Shown here piece by piece: positions 18,027 through 26,723 of a stretch of 64,000 bases of DNA. Made by a program: the position numbers and the translations under genes. Within the stretch, counting starts at the first letter, position 1; each line of letters begins with the position of its first letter. Origin of the DNA: Chloroflexota bacterium (lineage in GTDB: Bacteria > Chloroflexota > Dehalococcoidia > Tepidiformales > Tepidiformaceae); assembly GCA_026702615.1 (NCBI GenBank), contig JAPPBY010000017.1, positions 62,001 through 126,000 on the forward strand, in the 5' to 3' direction. Below the pieces are notes generated by a model. That model saw nothing but the letters and a program-made list of their open reading frames with translations. It was not told the DNA's origin and did no database searches.

Positions 18027-19307
18027 TCAGATCACCATGCTACGCCGCAGCTTCGCGATTTCGTCTGCGTCGAGCCCGAGGGTGTGGCCGTAGACCTCCG
18101 CGTTGTGTTCGCCGACGTGGGGGGCGCGCCCCCGCTGCTTCCAGGGCGTGCCGGAGAGCTTCCAGGGAGCGCCCGGGTACACGAACGTCTCGCCGATGTC
18201 CTCGTGGCGCACCTGGACCCAGTAGTCGCGAGCGGCGAGCTGGTCGCTCTCGACGATCTCGCGGGGGCTGTAGACGGGCGCCCAGCCGACGCCACGGGCC
18301 TGAGCCTCGTGCACGAGGTCGTCCTTGCGGCGGGTGCGGCAGAACTGCTCCATGATGCCGACGAGCAATTCCTGCTCGTCCTCTTCCAGCGGTTGCACGA
18401 CTTCGAGTCGCTCGCGCCAGTGGGGGGCGGTGAGGGGGCCAGCCTCGCCGGTCTGGTCGAGCCAGTCGATCATGGCGCCCGAGGTGGGGCCCACAAGGCC
18501 GCCAAGCCCGAGCGCCGCCACCCAGCCGTCGGCTGCCTCGTAGATGTAGCGGGGACCCTCGCGGCCACTGACCATGCGGCCCGAGCCGGGACCGCGGTTG
18601 TTGATCTGGAGGATGTCCCAGGTCTGCTGGGCGTTGTCCATGGCGTTGGCCATCGACTCCTGCATGGAGACATCGACATGCTGCCCAAGCCCGCCGTTCG
18701 CGCCGCGGGCGTAGAGCGCAATCACCGCGCCGACCGCGGCCTGGAGGTTGACCTGCGCGTAGGCCTGGGGCGCGGTGGTGCGGACGGGGCCGCGCTCGTC
18801 GCTGCCGTTGAGGTACATGTGGCCCCCCATGGCAGAGCCGACGATGTCGGTGGCGGGGAGGTTGCGGGCGGGGCCGGTCTGGCCGAAGTTCGTGATACTG
18901 ACGACGACCGCCTCGGGATTCACCTTTACGAGGGCGCGGGGGTCGGCGCCGATGTCCTTCGCGGCACCGGGGGCGCTCGTCTCGATAACAGCATCGGCGC
19001 CGGCAACAAGGCGGTGGAACAGGTCGCGGCCAGCTTCCAGGCGCATCTCGCAGGTGACGGAGCGCTTGCCCGCGTTCATGGCCCACCAGTAGAGGCTGGA
19101 CTCACGGCCCTCCTCGTCCCGGAAGAACGGGCCGTTGGCGCGCGTGCGGTCCCCGGCGCGGGGCTCGACCTTGATCACGTCCGCGCCCAGCTCGGCGAGG
19201 AGCCGGGCGCAGAGCTGGCCCTTCTCGTCGGCGATGTCGACGACGCGGTAGCCGCTCAGGGGGCCATCGGGATGGGGGAGGGGGACACCGTCGGGGCGGT
19301 CGGTCAC
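18027..19307 (-). CDS. Family III CoA-transferase (CaiB/BaiF), partner
   Basis: This 426-aa CoA-transferase is the upstream member of a pair. It contains QLCARLLAELGADVIKVEPRAGD near the N-terminus and ITNFGQTGPARNLPATD in the middle. The catalytic Asp position is again Glu, in DVSMQESMANAM. It starts with GTG, and a TAGAAC box lies 6 nt upstream. The 46-nt gap upstream holds nothing else I can recognise. The acid substrate cannot be told from sequence. Confidence 0.9.
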   Translation of the reverse strand: MTDRPDGVPLPHPDGPLSGYRVVDIADEKGQLCARLLAELGADVIKVEPRAGDRTRANGPFFRDEEGRESSLYWWAMNAGKRSVTCEMRLEAGRDLFHRLVAGADAVIETSAPGAAKDIGADPRALVKVNPEAVVVSITNFGQTGPARNLPATDIVGSAMGGHMYLNGSDERGPVRTTAPQAYAQVNLQAAVGAVIALYARGANGGLGQHVDVSMQESMANAMDNAQQTWDILQINNRGPGSGRMVSGREGPRYIYEAADGWVAALGLGGLVGPTSGAMIDWLDQTGEAGPLTAPHWRERLEVVQPLEEDEQELLVGIMEQFCRTRRKDDLVHEAQARGVGWAPVYSPREIVESDQLAARDYWVQVRHEDIGETFVYPGAPWKLSGTPWKQRGRAPHVGEHNAEVYGHTLGLDADEIAKLRRSMVI

Positions 19308-19353
19308 GCCGGAGTTCTACCGCCGCCCGGCGGCTGTGCGCAAGGGCCGCGAA

Positions 19354-19518
19354 CTACTGGTCACCTTCGAGGTCGCGCCCCCAGATGCGGGCTATCAGGA
19401 GTTCGGGGCCCGGGAGCCACCATGTGAAGGGAAACAGCACAGCCGTCGCGAGGACTTTTCCGATGAGTAAGAGGGCCTCGTCCAGCCACTGCAGGGCTCG
19501 CTCTACGAGGGAGGACAC
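19354..19518 (-). CDS. Small single-span membrane protein after hflX
   Basis: This 54-aa ORF begins with GTG at 19518, preceded by a near-perfect AGGAGGGG ribosome site in the 16-nt gap after hflX. It encodes an amphipathic helix (SSLVERALQWLDEALLL), one hydrophobic segment (ATAVLFPFTWWLPG) and a short charged tail. The track's longer version is inside hflX in another frame. Function is unknown. The ribosome site and spacing support a real gene translated with hflX. Confidence 0.6.
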   Translation of the reverse strand: MSSLVERALQWLDEALLLIGKVLATAVLFPFTWWLPGPELLIARIWGRDLEGDQ

Positions 19519-19534
19519 AGCCCCTCCTGGATCT

Positions 19535-20725
19535 TCAGCGGCTGTGCGCAAGGGCGACGGCGCCGTTGTCCGGCGCGCCGGGGCGGCCGTCGAGGACGGC
19601 ATCGATGGCGTCGCGGAGGGCGTCGATGCCCCAGCCCTTGCTCGCGGAGATGTGGCGAATGTCGCCGGGGACGGGTCCGGCGCCGTCGAGGAGGGCGCGG
19701 GCATCGGCTTCCGTCTGCGGTTGGGAACCGTCGTCGCAGGTGAGAGCGTCGATCTTGTTGAGGGCGACTATGGTGGGGCGGCCGAGCACGCTCAGGTCGC
19801 GGAGAACGCCCTCGACGGTCTCGGCCTGGGTGCCAGCGTGGGGGTGGGAGACATCGACGACGTGCAGGAGCACGTCCGCTTCTTCCAACTCTTCGAGGGT
19901 CGCACGGAAGGAGGCGACGAGCTGGGTGGGAAGCTTCTGGATGAAGCCGACGGTGTCGGTAAGGAGGGCGGGGCGGCCAGAGGGGAGGGCCATCTTGCGG
20001 GTGACGGGGTCGAGCGTGGCGAAGAGCTTGTCTTCGGCGCGCTGGTCGGCGCCGGAGAGGGCGCGCATGAGGGTCGTCTTGCCGGCGTTCGTGTAGCCGA
20101 TGAGGGCGACGACGGGGACGCCGGAACGGCGGCGCTGCCGCCGGTAGAGCTCGCGCTGGACGCGGACCTGCTCAAGATCCTTCTTGAGCTTGCTCATGCG
20201 GCGGCGGACGAGGCGGCGGTCGGTCTCGATCTGGGTCTCTCCCGGACCGCGGAGGCCGATGGCGCCCTCCATGCGTTCGAGGTGGCTCCACTGGCCGCGC
20301 AGGCGGGGCAGGAGGTACTCGGTCTGCGCCAGCTCGACCTGGAGGCGGCCCTCCCGCGTGCTCGCGCGCATGGCGAAGATGTCGAGGATGAGCGCGGTGC
20401 GGTCGATGACCTTGAGCTGCAGTTGCTCCTCGAGGTTGCGCTGCTGCGAGGGTGAGAGCTCGTCGTCGAAGATGACGGTATTGGCGCGCTGCTCGATGCA
20501 GGCATCGGCGACCTCGCGGAGCTTGCCGCTGCCGATGTAGGTGGCGGGCTGGGGGCTGCTGCGGCGCTGCAGCGCACGACCGACGACCTTCGCGCCGGCG
20601 GTGCGGGCGAGCTCGGAGAGCTCGGCGAGCGACTCGCGGGCAGGGAGCACCGCTCCCGGAGAGTCCACGGCGACGAGGTAGGCGCGATCGCGCGTTGGGG
20701 CGGTGGAGTGGAGGCGTTTCGCCAT
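19535..20725 (-). CDS. hflX: GTPase HflX
   Basis: HflX is a ribosome-binding GTPase that rescues or splits stalled ribosomes under heat or other stress. The 396-aa protein has the N-terminal domain with TYIGSGKLREV and IFDDELSPSQQRNLE, the glycine-rich GLRGPGETQIETDRR segment, and a G domain with GYTNAGKTTLM (G1), DTVGFIQKLP (G3) and NKID (G4). The ATG at 20725 lies 6 nt after a TAAGCT box with no ribosome site, which suggests a leaderless transcript. It is divergent from the esterase gene. Confidence 0.96.
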   Translation of the reverse strand: MAKRLHSTAPTRDRAYLVAVDSPGAVLPARESLAELSELARTAGAKVVGRALQRRSSPQPATYIGSGKLREVADACIEQRANTVIFDDELSPSQQRNLEEQLQLKVIDRTALILDIFAMRASTREGRLQVELAQTEYLLPRLRGQWSHLERMEGAIGLRGPGETQIETDRRLVRRRMSKLKKDLEQVRVQRELYRRQRRRSGVPVVALIGYTNAGKTTLMRALSGADQRAEDKLFATLDPVTRKMALPSGRPALLTDTVGFIQKLPTQLVASFRATLEELEEADVLLHVVDVSHPHAGTQAETVEGVLRDLSVLGRPTIVALNKIDALTCDDGSQPQTEADARALLDGAGPVPGDIRHISASKGWGIDALRDAIDAVLDGRPGAPDNGAVALAHSR

Positions 20726-20731
20726 CGACTC

Positions 20732-20737
20732 AGCTTA
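20732..20737 (-). promoter_or_regulatory. Leaderless-type -10 box TAAGCT for hflX
   Basis: TAAGCT ends 6 nt before the hflX ATG and no Shine-Dalgarno sequence fits in between, so transcription would start at or next to the start codon. Confidence 0.55.
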
Positions 20738-20772
20738 GCCCATCGCCAGCGGACGGGAACACCGCCGCCGCC

Positions 20773-20778
20773 TAGCAT
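20773..20778 (+). promoter_or_regulatory. Leaderless-type -10 box TAGCAT for the esterase gene
   Basis: TAGCAT ends 6 nt before the ATG at 20785. The spacer GGCGCG holds no ribosome site. It is back to back with the hflX box in a 59-nt divergent region. Confidence 0.55.
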
Positions 20779-20784
20779 GGCGCG

Positions 20785-21900
20785 ATGCGTCCGTTCTCCA
20801 GCCTCCTCGCCGGAGCGCTCGCCTGTTGCTTACTCGCCGGTTGCGGCGGCGGGGATGACGACTCGCCACAGCCGGAAACGCCCACCGCAGCCGCGACCGC
20901 GACACAGGAAGCGACGCCCGCGCCTTCCCCAACTCCAAGCGTTTCCGCGACGACAACCGCGAAGGCGACAGCCACGAAGACCGCGGACGAGGATAAGTCG
21001 GAGAAGGAGCCGGAGGAGGGCGCGCGGCCCTGGGGGAACCCGGACGGCCCCTCAGCGATCGCGATCGGTGGGGGAGAGCGTCCGGCAACGCTGCTGGTCC
21101 CGCGGGACGCGGACCGCACCGAGCCGCGCCCGCTTGTGCTGCTACTGCACGGGTACGGCAGCAGCGGTGCGGGGGCGGACGCGTATTTCCAGTTCGCGGC
21201 GCAGGTGAACGAGCTGGGGTTCGGGCTGATCCTGCCGAACGGCGCGGAGGACCCCGAGGGCGAGCACTTCTGGAACGGGACGACCGAGTGCTGCGACCTG
21301 CTCGACACGGGCGTCGACGACGTGGGCTACCTGCGCGGACTCATCGAGGAGGCGCGAGCGCACGCGGCCTTCGACAAGGTGTTCGCGGTAGGCCACTCGA
21401 ACGGCGGGTTCATGGCCTACCGGCTGGCGTGCGAGGCGATCCCGGGGCTGACGGCGATCGTGAGCCTCGCGGGCGGGACGTACGCGAACCCGATTGACTG
21501 CCGCGCGCCCTCAGCGGTATCGGTGCTGCAGATCCACGGCGACCGCGACCTGGTTATCCGGTACGCGGGCGGGCCGCTGAAGGGTCCGCTGGGATGGACG
21601 GAGTCGGTGCCCGGCGCGGAGGAGAGCGTACTGCGCTGGGCGGAGCGCGCCGGCTGCGACCTCAACGCAGCCGAGGAGCTGGCGCCGATCGACACGGACC
21701 TGTTCGTGGAGGGCGCGGAGACGAACATCCAGCGCTGGCGAGAGGGCTGCGCGGGGGGCACGGTCCATGAGCTGTGGACGATCAGAGGCGGGGGCCACGT
21801 GCCACTGGTCTGGGGCACGGAGTTCACAGAACGCATCCTGCTCTGGCTGAACGACGCTTACACGGGCCAGGTCACGATCGAGGCGGGTGGGGCCGAGTAG
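20785..21900 (+). CDS. Secreted alpha/beta hydrolase lipoprotein (LpqC/PHB depolymerase-like)
   Basis: The 371-aa protein starts with a lipoprotein signal peptide ending in LLAGCGGG, followed by a Thr/Pro/Ala linker to about residue 80. The hydrolase domain has the oxyanion region LLLHGYGSSGAG, the nucleophile elbow GHSNGGFMAY (Ser near residue 209), and downstream IHGDRD and GGGHVPL segments that provide Asp and His. This fits feruloyl-esterase or polyhydroxybutyrate-depolymerase-like esterases attached to the outer face of the membrane. Substrate unknown. Confidence 0.9.
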   Translation: MRPFSSLLAGALACCLLAGCGGGDDDSPQPETPTAAATATQEATPAPSPTPSVSATTTAKATATKTADEDKSEKEPEEGARPWGNPDGPSAIAIGGGERPATLLVPRDADRTEPRPLVLLLHGYGSSGAGADAYFQFAAQVNELGFGLILPNGAEDPEGEHFWNGTTECCDLLDTGVDDVGYLRGLIEEARAHAAFDKVFAVGHSNGGFMAYRLACEAIPGLTAIVSLAGGTYANPIDCRAPSAVSVLQIHGDRDLVIRYAGGPLKGPLGWTESVPGAEESVLRWAERAGCDLNAAEELAPIDTDLFVEGAETNIQRWREGCAGGTVHELWTIRGGGHVPLVWGTEFTERILLWLNDAYTGQVTIEAGGAE

Positions 21901-21902
21901 AC

Positions 21903-21938
21903 GGCGCTGGAAGCCCTTCCAGTCCTCCATGCGCTGAC
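21903..21938 (+). repeat. Direct repeat copy 1, relic of the dapL 3' end
   Basis: This 36-bp stretch matches 22219-22254 with two mismatches, 316 bp apart. On the minus strand it encodes the last dapL residues (QRMEDWKGF), but the stop TAG has become CAG, so it is a degenerate copy. It lies just past the esterase gene. Confidence 0.85.
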
Positions 21939-21958
21939 GTGCCGGGACCAAGCCGTCG

Positions 21959-22216
21959 CTACGCCGGAGTCGACTCCCGGGGAGCAGGAGCTCCGCGCAA
22001 GAGGCCCTCAGTGCTCAGGTCCTCATCGACATCGGGCCAATGTATCCCGAAGCCACCGCCAGCAACCCGCCAGTTGTTCCGCTGAGCCTCGGTGGCGTGA
22101 AGAAGCCGCGGGTACCACGTGAGTGGCACGGAAATCGTGCGTCCATCGAGCAGGTCCACCGTGAGCGTGTCCTCGGTCACGCGCACGTCTTGCACTTTCT
22201 CTCCAGTTCCCGGCAT
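21959..22216 (-). CDS. DUF2442 family small protein
   Basis: The 85-aa protein contains TVDLLDGRTISVPLTWYPRL and ends with GIHWPDVDEDLSTEGLL, the usual DUF2442 pattern. These small proteins are of unknown function and are often found in mobile or toxin-antitoxin contexts, frequently near DUF4160 genes. No partner is present here. It lies between two 36-bp direct repeats of the dapL 3' end, which suggests that it was inserted. Confidence 0.85.
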   Translation of the reverse strand: MPGTGEKVQDVRVTEDTLTVDLLDGRTISVPLTWYPRLLHATEAQRNNWRVAGGGFGIHWPDVDEDLSTEGLLRGAPAPRESTPA

Positions 22217-22218
22217 AT

Positions 22219-22254
22219 GGCGCTAGAAACCCTTCCAGTCCTCCATGCGCTGAC
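22219..22254 (+). repeat. Direct repeat copy 2 at the dapL 3' end
   Basis: This copy contains the functional dapL stop codon (22223-22225 on the minus strand) and its last codons. It pairs with 21903-21938. Confidence 0.85.
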
Positions 22255-23386
22255 AGCCCTCCTCGACCTGGTCGTCGGGGGTGGTGACGGAGAGGCGGAC
22301 GTAGCCCTCGCCGTTGAGGCCGTAGCCGCGGCCGGGGGTGACGACGACGGCGCACTCGTCGATGAGGCGTGCAGCGAAGTCACCGCTCGTGATGCCGTCG
22401 GGGAGTTTGGCCCAGACATAGAGCGAGGCCTTGGGCGGGTCGACCTCGAGGCCCATCTTGCGCACGGCCTCGACGATGCGGTCGCGGCGGCGCTGGTAGA
22501 TGGCGTTGTGCTCGTCGATGACGTCCTGGGGGCCCTCGACGGCCTCGATGGCCATCTCCTGGATGGCCTGGGGGATGCCGCTGTCGATGTTCGACTTGAC
22601 CCGCATGAGGGCGTCGACAAGCTCCCCGTTTCCGACAGCCATGCCGATGCGCCACCCGGTCATGTTGTAGATCTTCGACCAAGAGTTGAACTCGATGGCG
22701 ACCTCGCGGGCGCCGGGCACCTGGAAGATCGATATAGGGCGGTAGCCGTCGTAGGCCACGTCGCAGTAAGGGTTGTCGTGGCAGATGGAGACCTCGTACT
22801 CCTTCGCCCAGGCGACAACCTTCTCGAAGAAGGCAACGTCGGCGACGGCGGCGGTGGGGTTGTTGGGGTAGTTCAGCCAGAGGACCTTGGCCTTGGCGGC
22901 GAGGTCCTCCGGGATGGCGTCGAGGTCGGGCTTCCACTCGGACTCGCGCGTGAGGGGCAGCTTGATGGTGACGCCGCCGGCGAACATGGTGCCGATCTCG
23001 TAGACGGGGTAGCCGGGGTCGGTGGCGAGGGCCACGTCGCCGGGGTCGATGAGGGTGAGCGCCATGTGGGCGATGCCCTCCTTGGAGCCGATGAGCGCGA
23101 GGCACTCGCGCTCGGGGTCGAAGGAGGTCTCGAAGCGGCGCTCGTACCAGCCGGAGATGGCCTGGCGCAGCTCGGGCAGGCCCTCGGACTCGGGGTAGCG
23201 ATGGTTGAGGGGGTTATCGGCGGCGCGGTGGAGCCGGTCGAGGATGTTGGGGGGCGTGGGGAGGTCGGGGTCGCCGATGCCGAAGGTGATGACATCGATG
23301 CCCTGGGCCTTCTTGGCGGCGATGACCTTGGATATCTGGGCGAAGAGGTAGGGGGGAAGCTCTTCGACCCGCTTGGCCAGCTTCAT
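22223..23386 (-). CDS. dapL: LL-diaminopimelate aminotransferase-type class I aminotransferase
   Basis: DapL converts tetrahydrodipicolinate directly to LL-diaminopimelate for lysine and peptidoglycan, using glutamate and PLP. The 387-aa protein has FGIGDPDLPTP near the N-terminus, LNYPNNPTAAV, and the PLP lysine in SWSKIYNMTGWRIG. The length and the MKLAKRVEELPPYLFAQI opening match the DapL group common in Chloroflexota, but a related amino acid aminotransferase cannot be excluded. The ATG follows AGGAG. Its 3' end is part of the direct repeat around DUF2442. Confidence 0.88.
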   Translation of the reverse strand: MKLAKRVEELPPYLFAQISKVIAAKKAQGIDVITFGIGDPDLPTPPNILDRLHRAADNPLNHRYPESEGLPELRQAISGWYERRFETSFDPERECLALIGSKEGIAHMALTLIDPGDVALATDPGYPVYEIGTMFAGGVTIKLPLTRESEWKPDLDAIPEDLAAKAKVLWLNYPNNPTAAVADVAFFEKVVAWAKEYEVSICHDNPYCDVAYDGYRPISIFQVPGAREVAIEFNSWSKIYNMTGWRIGMAVGNGELVDALMRVKSNIDSGIPQAIQEMAIEAVEGPQDVIDEHNAIYQRRRDRIVEAVRKMGLEVDPPKASLYVWAKLPDGITSGDFAARLIDECAVVVTPGRGYGLNGEGYVRLSVTTPDDQVEEGCQRMEDWKGF

Positions 23387-23504
23387 AGCTACTCCTGGGG
23401 GTGGTTCCGGGGTCAGATCAAACGCGCCCGCTCACGCCGGCGCGCAGTCGCGTGATCGTAACGCGCACCGCTCGCAGCCGCAGCCGTGGGTGTGGCGGGA
23501 TGCG

Positions 23505-24380
23505 CTACAGGTCGGCGAGTCGCTGGATGAGGGACTCCCAGCGGCCGACCTCAGCCACGGGGTCGTCGCTGTAGGGCGTGATCGTGACGGTGGTGACGCC
23601 CTCGGCCGCGAACTCGGCCATGCGATCGAGGAAGCGCTCGCGCTCCTCGCCCGAGTCGAGGGAGGGGCCGGTCCACGCGACGGTCTTCTCGATGGCATCG
23701 TAGTCGGTGCCCTCGGCCTCGCAGTGGGCGCGGAGGACGTTGAACTTGTGCCGGACCTCCTCGGCTTCGCTGCTGGTCAGGTTGCAGGCGTCGGCGTAGC
23801 GGGCGACGAGGCGCAGGGTCTTGCGTTCGCCACGACCGCCAATCAGCAGCTCCGGGTGAGGCTGGCTGACGACCTGGGGCACGTTGAGTGTCTCGGCGAG
23901 CTGGTAGTGCTTGCCTTCGAACGGTCCATTGTCGTCGCTCCACATCTGGAGGCAGATCTGGATGGCCTCCTCCAGGCGCTCGAAGCGCTCGCCGAGGGGC
24001 GGGAAGGGGACGCCGAGGCCGAGGTGCTCCTGCTCGTTCCAGGCAGCGCCGATGCCGAGCCAGGCGCGCCCGCCGGAAAGCACGTCGAGCGTGCTGACCT
24101 GCTTGGCAAGCATGCCGGGGTGGCGGTAGGTGACGCCGGTGACGAGCAGGCCGAGGCGAATGGTCGAGGTGCGGGCGGCGACGAAACCGAGGGCGGTATA
24201 GCCCTCGAGCATGTCCAGCTCGGGCGCGCCGATCCACCCGATCTGGAAGAGGTGGTCCATGAAGGAGAGACGCGTGAGGCCGACATCCTCGGAGACGGCT
24301 CCAAGGTCGGCGAGGCGCGGCCCCATCTCGGCGGGGCCGCCCTGCCAGCTGAAGTTGGCGACGTGGATGCCGGCGCGCAT
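23505..24380 (-). CDS. LLM-class flavin-dependent oxidoreductase
   Basis: The 291-aa luciferase-like monooxygenase fold protein has the SFMDHLFQIGWIG region near the N-terminus, ARTSTIRLGLLVTGVTYRHP, and GGRAWLGIGAAWNEQEH. The closest pattern is the F420-dependent type common in Chloroflexota and Actinobacteria, though FMN-dependent use is possible. It lies 6 nt after a PNPOx-fold gene, suggesting one redox unit. The 118-nt gap to dapL contains no recognised element. Confidence 0.88.
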   Translation of the reverse strand: MRAGIHVANFSWQGGPAEMGPRLADLGAVSEDVGLTRLSFMDHLFQIGWIGAPELDMLEGYTALGFVAARTSTIRLGLLVTGVTYRHPGMLAKQVSTLDVLSGGRAWLGIGAAWNEQEHLGLGVPFPPLGERFERLEEAIQICLQMWSDDNGPFEGKHYQLAETLNVPQVVSQPHPELLIGGRGERKTLRLVARYADACNLTSSEAEEVRHKFNVLRAHCEAEGTDYDAIEKTVAWTGPSLDSGEERERFLDRMAEFAAEGVTTVTITPYSDDPVAEVGRWESLIQRLADL

Positions 24381-24386
24381 CGGGCG

Positions 24387-24980
24387 CTAGGAAATGCCTC
24401 GGCGCTCGAGCTCGGCGGGCATGCGCTCGGCGTCGGCGCTGAGCATCGGGCCCTTCTGGTCGTCGGAAAGGGTGCCGGCGGCATCGGCGCCGAACTTCGC
24501 GCCGTCGAACAGGATCCACTTCTCGGGAACGACCTCGAGCACGACGCGCAGGGGCGAGTCGAGGGTCTTCACGAAGGCGGCGGCGGCATCGGGGTTGGTC
24601 GGGTTCAGCTTGGCGGCGAACTCGGGGTAGAACCAGTCCTTGGTCTCGCGATCCTCGTGGATGATGCAGCGGCCCTTGGCGGTGGCGGCGCCGAAGGGGC
24701 CGGCGTAGCCCGGAGGGCCGGCAGCGCCGCTGACGACGACGGAGACGCGGGGATCGCGGCGGACGGCGGAGATGCGGTGGCGATGGGCGCCGGCGGTGAT
24801 CCAGAAGCGTCCGTCCTTCCAGAGGAACGACATGATGACGCCCACGGGCCAGCCATCTTTGGTGCCCCAGTTGAAGGTGCACTCACCGACACCGTTGAGC
24901 AGGTCTTCGAGCTGCTGCTCGTCCAGCGGGTAGATTGAGACGGTTTCGTGGTCTTCGACTCCGGGCATTTCGCCCTCCAT
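24387..24980 (-). CDS. Pyridoxamine 5'-phosphate oxidase-fold flavin protein
   Basis: The 197-aa protein has a split beta-barrel pattern with VGVIMSFLWKDGRFWITAG, then HRISAVRRDPRVSVVVSG, typical of FMN- or F420-binding PNPOx-like proteins. It is probably a reductase or flavin-binding partner rather than a true vitamin B6 oxidase. An alternative start MPGVEDHE at 24968 is possible. It is directly upstream of the LLM gene. Confidence 0.8.
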   Translation of the reverse strand: MEGEMPGVEDHETVSIYPLDEQQLEDLLNGVGECTFNWGTKDGWPVGVIMSFLWKDGRFWITAGAHRHRISAVRRDPRVSVVVSGAAGPPGYAGPFGAATAKGRCIIHEDRETKDWFYPEFAAKLNPTNPDAAAAFVKTLDSPLRVVLEVVPEKWILFDGAKFGADAAGTLSDDQKGPMLSADAERMPAELERRGIS

Positions 24981-25112
24981 TCAGGGTTCTGGCTCCGCCG
25001 GGCCGCGCGAGACTGCTCCAGGCCGGGCGAGCGCCTAACACTCGCAGCTTGCCGGGGATGGCGCAAGCACCGGGCGATCCGGCCGCCGACGGACCACACG
25101 GGCAGCCCGTGC

Positions 25113-25118
25113 TATGCT
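25113..25118 (+). promoter_or_regulatory. -10 box TATGCT beside a small hairpin, upstream of the zinc-ribbon gene
   Basis: TATGCT lies about 95 nt before the ATG at 25215. Just upstream is the inverted repeat CACGGGcagCCCGTG (25097-25111), in the -10/-35 spacer. The long leader up to GGAGGCAATCAC could have a regulatory role. Nothing else is seen in 24981-25214. Confidence 0.45.
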
Positions 25119-25214
25119 CCGGCGGAGGTCACTGCGTCAGTTCGTCCCCATGAGAGATCCCTGCTCACACGTCGATTGCCGCCGGAACCCAGCTAACGCC
25201 CCGGAGGCAATCAC

Positions 25215-25595
<381 letters not shown>

Positions 25596-25677
25596 GCCCC
25601 ACGCTTCCCATCTCCCTTCCCTGAATCGACCGTAGCCCGCAAGCGGCGGTCCGTGCCCTGAAGGCGCACCCAGCGCC

Positions 25678-25683
25678 TATACT
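25678..25683 (+). promoter_or_regulatory. -10 box TATACT before the phosphotransferase operon
   Basis: TATACT lies 24 nt before the GTG start at 25708, with GGGAGG between. The gap 25596-25707 has no other recognised element. Confidence 0.55.
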
Positions 25684-25707
25684 CCGCGCAGCCAACGGGA
25701 GGACTGC

Positions 25708-26721
25708 GTGGAACCAGAGACGATCGAGCGGCTCCCCGAAATCCTGCGGTCGTACCTCTCCGAGCACCTGCCCGACGCGCGCAACGTCTCGATTCACAAC
25801 GTGTCGCGTTCGCCGGGGGGCAACTCGCGCTCGATGTGGTTCTTCGACGCCGACTGGGAGGGCGAGGCGCCCATCGCGAAGCAGCTGATGTTCCGCGCGA
25901 ACGAGAGCACGTGCTTCCGCGACGAAGAGGCGAGCCTGGAGAAGGAATACCGCGTTTTTCGCGCCCTCCAGGACACGCCGGTTCCCGTGCCCACCAACTA
26001 CTGGTACGAGCGCGACCCTGCGTGGGCGGGCGAAGACTTCGTTATCCGCGAGCGCGTGGAGGGCGATACGAACTTCCGCGACCTGCCGCCGGCGAGCCAG
26101 CAGGCGATCCTCGACCACTTCGTCGAGATCCTGGCGGCACAGCACAACCTGGACTGGGAAGCGATGGGGCTATCGTTCCTGGGAGCGCCGCAGGACGGCC
26201 CCGAGTGCGCGCGGATGGTGGTGGAACGCTGGGAACGGGCGACGAAGCGGGAGCTGCTCGAACCGCAACCGGTGATGACGGCGACGATGGCCTGGCTGAA
26301 GCGGAACCTGCCCACGGAGGTGGACCGCATCGTGCTGGGGCAGGGGCAGGTGGGGCCGGGGCAGGTCCTGTTCCGGGACGACCGCGTGGTGGCGTCGCTC
26401 GACTGGGAGTCGGCCTTCATCGGCGACCCGATGTCGGACCTGGCCTATCTCGACTTCATGGTGCGACCGCTGGTCGGCGACGAGGTGGTGGAGGGGCTGA
26501 TCGCGCGGTACGGGGAGCTCAGCGGCATTCCCATCCGCCGGGACAACATGCGCTTCTACACGGTGTTCCAGTCGTACTGGGCAGTTTCGGCCTGCCTGGC
26601 GGCGGTGAACCGCTTCGCGACCGGGGAGATGCGCAAGACGCAGACGCTCGTGCTGGGGATGGCGGCGCCACGCTCCTTCCTGCGACGCATGGAGCGCATC
26701 GTGCGAGAGGACGCCGCCTAG
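25708..26721 (+). CDS. Aminoglycoside phosphotransferase-fold protein, catalytic loop degenerate
   Basis: The 337-aa protein matches the APH/choline kinase fold: the N-lobe with IAKQLMFRANE, a middle FVIRERVEGD segment, and a C-lobe with LDWESAFIGDPMSDLAYL. In active members the catalytic loop reads HGDxGPGN. Here the aligned stretch is QGQVGPGQ, so the His, the catalytic Asp and the Asn are all Gln. The DWE metal-binding motif is kept. It is probably a pseudokinase or a differently working enzyme. It lies upstream of a small helical protein and a crotonase, the acyl-CoA context where such APH proteins are frequent. Confidence 0.87.
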   Translation: MEPETIERLPEILRSYLSEHLPDARNVSIHNVSRSPGGNSRSMWFFDADWEGEAPIAKQLMFRANESTCFRDEEASLEKEYRVFRALQDTPVPVPTNYWYERDPAWAGEDFVIRERVEGDTNFRDLPPASQQAILDHFVEILAAQHNLDWEAMGLSFLGAPQDGPECARMVVERWERATKRELLEPQPVMTATMAWLKRNLPTEVDRIVLGQGQVGPGQVLFRDDRVVASLDWESAFIGDPMSDLAYLDFMVRPLVGDEVVEGLIARYGELSGIPIRRDNMRFYTVFQSYWAVSACLAAVNRFATGEMRKTQTLVLGMAAPRSFLRRMERIVREDAA

Positions 26722-26723
26722 CG

